NCBI GenBank assembly: GCA_963726405.1
Contig: CAVSCF010000002.1
Span: 44,316-108,315, forward strand
Source of the DNA: JAOUJD01 sp963726405
Lineage (GTDB): Bacteria > Pseudomonadota > Gammaproteobacteria > Burkholderiales > Burkholderiaceae_F
DNA length: 64,000 nucleotides
Direction: 5' to 3'
Made by a program: the position numbers and the translations under genes. The notes under the pieces are model-generated. The model had not been told where the DNA came from. It did no database searches and saw nothing but the letters and a program-made list of their open reading frames with translations. This document shows, in pieces, positions 57,335-64,000 of the stretch. How positions within the stretch are numbered: the stretch's first letter is position 1; every line of letters begins with the position of its first letter.

Positions 57335-59644
57335 TCAGTGCGCGGCCTTGGAAGCCTGCAATTCCGCGGACAACGCGCGCACGCGCGACGCGAGCAGGAG
57401 ACTGATGCTGAGCAGCAGCTTGCCGAGCAGGGCCGGATGGTCGGTCATCAGCCGGTTGTACTGCTCGCGCTGCAGTTCGAGCACGAAGGCGTCCGCTTCC
57501 GCGATGGCGTCAGCGGAGCGAGCCATGCCCGCGAGCAGCGCCATTTCCCCGAACATCACGCCCGGCGCGTACGACACCAGGCGACGGCCTTCCGTCAGCG
57601 TGTCGCCACCGTCCTTCGGCGGCAGCCAGATGCCGATCTGTCCGTGCATCAGCAGATACATCGAATCGCCCGGATCGCCGCTGTGAAAGACGTACTGGCC
57701 CTTGCGGATGCGGCGCTCGATCAGCATGTCGACGAGAACAGCGCGCTCCTCCGGAGTGAGGCCGGCACCGACCAGCGTTTCCTCGAGCGACAGCGCGCCC
57801 GCGCTGGAGCCGGCCGGCAGCAGGCTCTGCAGGAGCCGGTCCTCGGCGTATTCGAGCGCGAGGTCGGTGTCCTGGAAGAACACGCCGTCGTCGAGCAGGC
57901 CGTGGACGTCCATGTCCCGGATGGTGCGAGTGCGGCCATCCTTCGGCGTGAGGCCGGCGAGCAGGAAGCCCTTGCCGGCCCGCTTGACGTGATCGGCGGC
58001 CACCAGCATCACCCGGGCGCCACTGGCATCGACCTCGCTGACGCGTTCGAAGTCGATGATGATGTAGTCAGCGCCGTGGATCAGTTTCTCGATGGCTTCG
58101 TCGGCTTCCTCCGCCGTGCCGAAAAAGAGCGCGCCATCGAGCTCGACGACGACGATCCGCTTGCCGTGCTGGGTCAGGAGGTTGGTCTCCACTGCCGGCC
58201 GCACCTTGTTCGATCGGCGCACGTCCGCATGCATCACCTGCCGCACCGGCTCCTTGCTGTTGCTGCGGATGAACATCAGGATGGCGACCAGCATGCCGGT
58301 GCCGATCGCCGCCGGCAGCGAGACGAAGATCGCGATGCCGGCGACGAGCACCATGATCGCGTAGCTCTGCGCCATCGCCCGCGGCACGCGCCACTTCAGC
58401 GACTGGCGAAGCAGCACGCCGGAAGCGCGGCGCGTCCACTTGTCGACCAGCGAATACGCCACCGCGCAGAAGACCCCGGCAATCGCCGCCATCGGCACGA
58501 TGCGCATCCACGCCAGCCCGATCAGCAGGGCGAGCGCCAGGCCGATTCCGAAGAACAGCCGGCTGATCTCCGTCTTGCCGCCCGCGTCGATGTTGACCTT
58601 GCTGCGCATGATGGCGCCGGCGGACGGAATCCCGCCGACGACGCCGACGGCCATGTTCGCCGCGCCCTGCGCCACCATCTCGCGCGACAGGCTGCGGCGC
58701 CGGTGCGTCATCTCGTCGACGTGCGAAGCGCCGAGCGCGGTCTGCAACCCGGCGATGAAGGCCATCACCACGGCGAACTGCAGCACCGTCCAGATGTTGT
58801 CGGCAAAGTAGCCCTCCGGCAGGTACTTCGACGTGGGCTGAAGAACGTCGAGACGCGGCCAGGCGAACTCCGGCGGCGCGAACAGCGGCCCCAGCGCGCT
58901 CGCGAGCGGCGTCAGCGAAAGCAGGTGGTGCAGTACGGTCGCCGTGGCGAGCGCCATCATGTAGGCCGGAATCCGGCGCGACCATGCCGGCGGCTTGATG
59001 GCGATGAGGAAGGCCACCATCGCCACGATGGGCGCGAGCAGCTTCATCTCGTGCCACGCGACCAGGCTCATGCCCGGTTGAAGCCCCAGGATGTTGGGCA
59101 TCATGGCGCCGATCATCAGGATCGCGGTGCCGTTCATGTAGCCCGCGTGGACCGGGTACGGCACGTAGCGGATGAGGCCGGCCATCCGCGTCACGCCGAG
59201 CATCAGTTGCAGGAATCCGGCGAGAACGACCGCAAGTGCGGCGAACGCCAGTACCAACGGTGCGTGTGGAAAGCCGTTCGCACCGATGGAGCGCGGATCG
59301 AGGGCCAGGGCCCCGATCAGGGTGGCAAACAGCAGCGACAGGGCCGAACTGGACCCGCTCAACATGGGCCCGCGGGCACCGGCGAGCACGGTCACGATGC
59401 TCGAGACCGCCGCCGCGAAGACGCCGAGCATGAACCCGATCTGGGCTTGCTCGGGTCCGAGCCTGGAAAAGGCCACGAGGCCGTAGGCACCTTCGACCGC
59501 CAGCAGCACCACGGCGGCCGTGATCCCTCCGGCGATGTCACCGCGGGCGACGCCACCGGAGTGCCACAGGGATCCGAACCAGTTCGACTGCGCGCCGACC
59601 GCACTCACCTGCACTTCCCTCACGTTTGCGAGTGCCGGGCGCAT
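57335..59644 (-). CDS. SulP anion transporter with STAS and cNMP-binding domains
   Basis: A 769-residue membrane protein. The SulP transporter core has LIRYVPYPVHAGYMNGTAIL and SREMVAQGAANMAVGVVGGI with PSAGAIMRSK. The STAS domain (about 498-545; VVVELDGALFFGTAEEADEA, DASGARVMLVAADHVKRAG) follows. A C-terminal cNMP-binding domain (about 640-740; VFHSGDPGDSMYLLMHGQIG, FGEMALLAGMARSADAIAEA) has the usual Arg. It would import sulfate, bicarbonate or similar anions under nucleotide control. GAGGG precedes the ATG at 59642-59644. The cNMP tail makes this a less common SulP variant. Confidence 0.92.
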   Translation of the reverse strand: MRPALANVREVQVSAVGAQSNWFGSLWHSGGVARGDIAGGITAAVVLLAVEGAYGLVAFSRLGPEQAQIGFMLGVFAAAVSSIVTVLAGARGPMLSGSSSALSLLFATLIGALALDPRSIGANGFPHAPLVLAFAALAVVLAGFLQLMLGVTRMAGLIRYVPYPVHAGYMNGTAILMIGAMMPNILGLQPGMSLVAWHEMKLLAPIVAMVAFLIAIKPPAWSRRIPAYMMALATATVLHHLLSLTPLASALGPLFAPPEFAWPRLDVLQPTSKYLPEGYFADNIWTVLQFAVVMAFIAGLQTALGASHVDEMTHRRRSLSREMVAQGAANMAVGVVGGIPSAGAIMRSKVNIDAGGKTEISRLFFGIGLALALLIGLAWMRIVPMAAIAGVFCAVAYSLVDKWTRRASGVLLRQSLKWRVPRAMAQSYAIMVLVAGIAIFVSLPAAIGTGMLVAILMFIRSNSKEPVRQVMHADVRRSNKVRPAVETNLLTQHGKRIVVVELDGALFFGTAEEADEAIEKLIHGADYIIIDFERVSEVDASGARVMLVAADHVKRAGKGFLLAGLTPKDGRTRTIRDMDVHGLLDDGVFFQDTDLALEYAEDRLLQSLLPAGSSAGALSLEETLVGAGLTPEERAVLVDMLIERRIRKGQYVFHSGDPGDSMYLLMHGQIGIWLPPKDGGDTLTEGRRLVSYAPGVMFGEMALLAGMARSADAIAEADAFVLELQREQYNRLMTDHPALLGKLLLSISLLLASRVRALSAELQASKAAH

Positions 59645-59828
59645 TAAGCCCTCGGCACTAATCCTTCTGCATTCTGATTCAAGCGCGCAGTTTTTCGACG
59701 GCGAAAGCTGGAAGGTGGCGAGGATACCAAGCGAAAACCGCGTTTCGCGGCCGCGGGCAAGCCGCTGGCCCGGAATGTGGACGACGGACGGTCCGGAAGC
59801 GTGTTGACTAAGGTCAACCAAAGCCCCA

Positions 59829-60960
59829 AGCTTCGCTTCCTACGAATGAGAATACCAAGAACAGGGGTTCAGAAAATGCGCGGAATGAAGATGGGTTTGG
59901 CTAGAGGGGCGGTGTTCATAGGCGGCGGCGCTCGGACGCGTCGTTCCTCGGCCTGCCGGCTTTTGCTGGTGGAAATTACGGCTCGCGTACGGTAAGCCCA
60001 AGCCGGTCGTGACGTACAAGGTGGTTCCGATGAAGCCTTCCGCCGTCGGAACCGGTCGCTTCGTAGCCAGACTCGTCGCCGAGACGAACACTGCCGGAAC
60101 GCCCGAACACGATTCGGCGGCACGTTTTCCCGCCCAGGCAGTGTCACCGGCGGTCAAACGACCTTCGCGCGTAAGACGTCGACTGCTACATGTGCCGACG
60201 AATATCGAACGAACGGCGATTGATTGCGAGATTGGAGTTCTTGACGTTGGCCAGAGCTCGCAGCATCACGGTGCTTCTCCTCGCCGACGTCGGGCACTCA
60301 GATCAACATGACCTGGGAAGCCAGATTCGACGGGGGCGCCGGTTTTTCGAACGGAGACGGAGCTGCCACCCCGATCGCTCTCAGCCCGATCAATCCAGAT
60401 CTAGTGAAGACAGATGTTCCTGACACTGACCTCGCTTGAGTTCTTCACCGGCAACGGGATTCGGCAACCTCGACCGACACTTGGGTCGACACGGGTATCG
60501 ATTCCTTCGAGCGCGGCACCGACGCAGGCGACGATTTGGAGGAAAACCAGGAAGCGCCGTGCCCCTCTGCGCAACGGACTTGCAGCCGACCTCCTAACAT
60601 GCAGCGTTACAAACGCTGTCGATTCCAGGTGCGACATTCGGCGCCCCGGAGATCCGACCCCGGCCAGTTCCTCAAGATCACTTTGCTGCGCGACGCCTCC
60701 ACGATCGCCAGGGGAGCGAAGATCAGTTCCGCCAAGATCTATCTACACCAAGGACGCGCGCTTCAACTACAGTCCAAGTTTTCCCTGCATTGCACGTCGA
60801 CTCAGTGGCCTTCCAAGCCAGGAGTTCCGTGCGAAGACCTGGCCCAAGCGGAAAGCATACCCGAGGAAGGGCACGGCAAGAGCTCTCCCGTGACGCCCGG
60901 CTTACGAGGGCGACTGGAGTTCGACATCTACGCGACTGACAACGGGCGGTACGAGCAGTA
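59829..60960 (+). other. broken coding sequence of unknown origin
   Basis: No long intact frame exists, yet short protein-like stretches follow one another in different plus-strand frames, such as TQINMTWEARFDGGAGFSNG and GDGAATPIALSPINPDLVKT (60296-60440), TDTWVDTGIDSFERGTDAGD (about 60475 onward) and FLKITLLRDASTIARGAKIS (from about 60670). The last frame ends at 60960, just before a strong terminator. It seems to be one or two exported-type genes scrambled by indels. I cannot assign a family. Confidence 0.4.
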
Positions 60961-60975
60961 GCGGAAGTCGTCTTG

Positions 60976-61008
60976 AAAAAGGGCCCGCAGTTCGCGGGCC
61001 CTTTTTTT
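60976..61008. terminator. strong bidirectional rho-independent terminator
   Basis: AAAAAGGGCCCGC and GCGGGCCCTTTTT form a 13-bp stem with a 5-nt loop, followed by additional T (61002-61008). It would end transcripts from the plus-strand broken gene and from the minus-strand cyclase gene. Confidence 0.9.
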
Positions 61009-61148
61009 CTGCGGAGTTAAGACCACGAAAGGCGAGCGAGCTGGCCAACGCCACGGTCGCGCTCGGTGCGAGACCAGGTCGCCCTTCGACCGATAGCTGC
61101 GATCGCTTCTGTCAGTGTCGACGCCGCTTCCTCTTTCCGGCCGCAAGT

Positions 61149-64000
61149 TCAAGGACCGAAGCGAGTTCGCACAGACTGTCGGCACGGAGTTGCGGCGCAT
61201 CGTCTTTCCCAAGGAGCTTCGACCGCCGACCGGGCCATGGCCTCGGCCTCGTCACGTCTGCCTTCACGCGCCAGGATCGGTGCGCGTATCGAACGCCACA
61301 GGGCCTGCGAGTCGATATCGTCTTCGGCGGACACGTCTCCGCGACCGCGAAAAGACCAAGCGCGTCCTCGTCGCGACCTTGGTCACGAACGCGCGGGACA
61401 ACAGCGCCGCCAACGTGGAAAGCCGATACGTTTCCCTACCTTCTCAGGAAGTCGTAGTCCGGCATCACTTCACGTTCGGCCCCGGCGAGGTCGCCCGCGA
61501 GCAAGCTCGACGATCATGACGTCGATTCCCGTTCCCGCGGCAAGCAAGCCCTGCCCGAGATCGCGCAGCAGCCCACGCGCTTGCCGGTACAGCGCCCTGG
61601 CGACGTCGAAGTCGCCGTTCATGGCGTGCAGTTGCGCAAGCGAGCAGAAGATCTTGCTTTCAGCCTGCCGGTCCGTCAGGCCGCCGGCCAGCAATTCTTT
61701 GCACAGTCGTGATGGCCTCGGCAACTGGGGTCGGGCCGAGCAACGGTACTGCTCGACAGTCCACTGGCGTTCCGCGCAACCAGACGGTCGTCGCCGGCGA
61801 GTCGTGCATGCTTCGTCGAGCGGCTAACCGCATCGGTCGACTGCCCGTAGCGCGCGGCGATGCCGTGCACCAGACCGATCAAGCGCCATGCACGGGCAAG
61901 CTCGTGGTGCGCGTTCTCGCTTTCAAACAGCGGGATAGTCGACTCCGCCATCCGTAGCGTCGCCTCACTCCATTCGCCAGGCTCCCCGCCGAAAAGCCTC
62001 GCCCGCATCCGGAACAATCGGGCGGATGCGGCGGTCCGCCGATCGCCGAGTCTTCTCGGCCGCAGCTTCCGCCTCCTCCAACACGGTGCGCGCATCAGCG
62101 AAATTGCCCAGTTCGATCAGGACTTCGCCCAGTTCCGACAAAAGCCGAATGCGTAACGGATCGCTCAACTGCGAAAAGCGCGACCGCCCGCCGAAGAGAC
62201 TTGCGGATGCGTGCATGTCTCCACGCCCGAAGGCGCGGCGCCCCGCCGAGGCCAGGCGACCGCCCCGTCGCGCCCAAGGCCGCCCCGCGTCGTCGATCGG
62301 CCCGAGCTCGGCCAGGTACTTGTACGCCTGTTCCAGGTGGTAGCCCAGGATCTCCTCGAACTCCGCTCCGCGATCGCTGCCCGCGTTGGCCTGGTCCGCC
62401 CACTTGACGAACTCGCGCGTGCATCGTGGCCCGCGCGCGCTTGAGCAGCCCGTTGTAGACCGTGTCCCGTACGAGGTGATGATCGAAGCGGTAGCGCGGA
62501 TCGCCTTCGGTGCCCACCGAAGGGCGGATGAAATGCTTGCGCGATAGCGCCTGGAGCTTTTCGTCGATGCCGTCGCGAACGGCTCGGGCGGCAACGATTG
62601 CACGGCCGGCCGCGCGAACTCGAGGCCGATCACCGAGGCCGGCTCGGCGGCGGCCCGCTCGCCGCGCTCGAGCTTGTCCAGCCGCGCCTCGAGCAGCGCC
62701 TGAATAGTCGGCGGGATGGCGATCTCGCCGTCGGTCTTCGCGCGCGACCCACTTGCCTTCCTCCTGCCGGACGACGCCGGAGTCGACGAGCATCGAGAGC
62801 ATCTGCTCGACGTACAGCGGGTTGCCTTCGGCGGCAGCCGACGACCTGCGCGATGAAGCGCCTCGGGCAAGCCGGCCGATCCAAGCAGGTTCTCGATGAC
62901 CTGTGCAACGGCAGCGTCGCCCAGGGGCGCGAGCACGAGTCGACGCGCGCGCTCGCGCTCGCTCCATCGGGCTGGGATTCCAGCAAGTCATGGCGCGCCG
63001 TCGCGAGCATCAGCACGGGCGCGCCCTCGATCGAGTCGAGCAGGTTCTCCATCAAGTCGAGAAACGCCGGCTCCGCCCAATGGATATCGTCGAACAGCGC
63101 GACAACCGGGGCTTCGACCGCGAGGGCCTGCAAGAACTTCCTGGCTCCCCAGTTGATCTCGTGCAGCGGGAAGGCCGTCGTGTTCAGTCCCGGCGGCCGA
63201 CGCGAGCCGGTCGGCGACGTCCTGGTCGCGCACGCACTCCAGGATCTTCTCCTGCGCGCTGCTCGGGCGTGTCGTCCTCATGGATACCGGCGCCGCCGCA
63301 GAACCATCCCGCGCAGCGGCCAGAAGGTGATGCCATCCCCGTATGGCAGGCAGCGGCCGCTGATGACCGCGCGCGCCTTGTGCAGACAGCCGGTCCATGA
63401 TCTCGCGGACCAGGCGGGTCTTTCCGACACCCGCGTCGCCGACGACCGTCACGAGCCGAGCGCGGCGCTCCGTGTTCACCTCCTGCCACGCCGCTTCGAG
63501 AGCGGCCAGTTCCGTCTCGCGACCCACAAGCGGCGCGTCGTGCCGCCGCACATTGCCGTCGTCACCGTAGACGGAGATCAGCTTGTAGGCCGGGACCGGT
63601 CGGACTTACCCTTCAACGTCAACGGTTCGACGGGCTCGGCCTGACCGCGTCGCGCACCAGCCGGTACGTCACTTCGCCGATGAGGATCTCGTTGACCGGG
63701 GCGGCCGCTTCGAGTCGGGCGGTGACGTTGACCGCGTCGCCCGTCGCCATCTTCTGGTCCGCGCGCCGGGATCGTCGGTCGTCACCACCTCGCCGGTGTT
63801 CACGCCGGTGCGGTTCGTCGAGCTCCAGCCGAATCGGGTCTGAGGCCTCGTTCAGCTTCACGAGGATCTGCTGCATGCCGACGCGCCGCGCGTACGGCTC
63901 GCAGCGCGTCGTCCTCGTGCGCGCGCGGCAGGCCGAACACCGCCATGATCGCGTCGCCGATGTACTTCTCGACTTGCCGCCGTGCCGCTCGATCTCCGCC
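61149..64000 (-). pseudogene. class III cyclase / AAA ATPase / TPR regulator, multiply frame-broken and truncated at the window edge
   Basis: The minus strand shows, in order but in at least eight frames, the parts of one large protein. The class III nucleotide cyclase domain gives KYIGDAIMAVFGLPRAHEDD (about 63900-63980) and GDAVNVTARLEAAAPVNEIL. The AAA domain has LVGRETELAALEAAWQEV, Walker A GDAGVGKTRLV (63417-63440) and Walker B VVALFDDIHWAEP (about 63095). A helical TPR-like tail follows (ELGEVLIELGNFADARTVLE, AMNGDFDVARALYRQARGL). Such proteins combine cyclic-nucleotide synthesis with signal-transduction ATPase modules. It is either a decayed gene or assembled with many indel errors; it continues past the window. 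Confidence 0.65.

Noticed and set aside
1..64000. CRISPR array, rRNA or tRNA gene
   Set aside because: I saw no regularly spaced repeats, tRNA cloverleaf with CCA-type end or conserved rRNA segments on reading the window.

Overview
The window is high-GC DNA (about two-thirds G+C by eye) of chromosomal character. It is most likely from a betaproteobacterium, or a member of a Burkholderiales/Nitrosomonadales-like lineage. Supporting signs are a PEP-CTERM sorting tail, a DUF1501 / DUF1592-type cytochrome pair, an HAE1-type RND pump, a YtfE-type di-iron protein, Kup and SulP transporters, and a small lysine-rich protein of the MAKPNYSFEKRQRELAKKKK type that is common in that class. I see no rRNA, tRNA, CRISPR array, transposase or phage gene. 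Most of the content is ordinary housekeeping and stress genes in short operons. Many long antisense ORFs are high-GC artefacts.

Layout. 0.35-9.8 kb (minus strand): an aldo/keto reductase, a frameshifted DUF2059-like secreted protein, then a tight operon reading RND adaptor > RND pump > ketopantoate-reductase-like > phosphotransferase-like > enolase paralog. 10-13 kb: an HpaB/4-hydroxybutyryl-CoA dehydratase-family protein, a DUF1080 lipoprotein and a broken cyclic-nucleotide-binding membrane protein. 13.2-22 kb: short Hsp70, cytochrome b561-like protein plus HemG-type flavodoxin, DEAD-box helicase, nitronate monooxygenase, GNAT, OsmC, VOC and UspA, a chimeric ORF and a PEP-CTERM remnant. 22.3-27 kb: a secreted protein and the DUF1592-like/DUF1501 pair. 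27.2-30.6 kb: an unrecognised HEWGH protein and an MFS carrier. 30.7-36.5 kb: three tiny secreted peptides, two of them inside nearly identical direct repeats of about 520 bp that bracket two c-type cytochromes, an unknown exported protein and a 4Fe-4S protein. 36.7-46.9 kb: YtfE, FMN reductase, AEC carrier, SRPBCC protein, a small protein with an apparent CTG start, hemolysin III (frameshifted), ArfB, YitT-like protein, RsgA, split chromate transporter, HPF, FKBP and HtrA. 47-59.6 kb: another tiny secreted protein, OmpA-like lipoprotein, DUF3999/DUF2339 pair, GNAT, and Kup, cNMP-patatin and SulP-STAS-cNMP. 59.8-64 kb: disrupted coding sequence, including a class III cyclase/AAA/TPR regulator broken into at least eight frames and running off the window.

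Working together. The two cyclic-nucleotide-binding proteins (patatin and SulP) next to a cyclase suggest a local cAMP/cGMP circuit (inference). The DUF1592/DUF1501 pair and the di-/tri-haem cytochromes suggest periplasmic electron transfer, though no partner dehydrogenase is visible. The repeated frame breaks (about 1.94, 12.7, 40.74 and 61-64 kb) could be real decay or draft-assembly indels; the sequence alone cannot tell. The best candidates for something undescribed are the tiny secreted peptide family with its duplicated module, the enolase/kinase genes attached to an efflux operon, and the orphan HEWGH protein.
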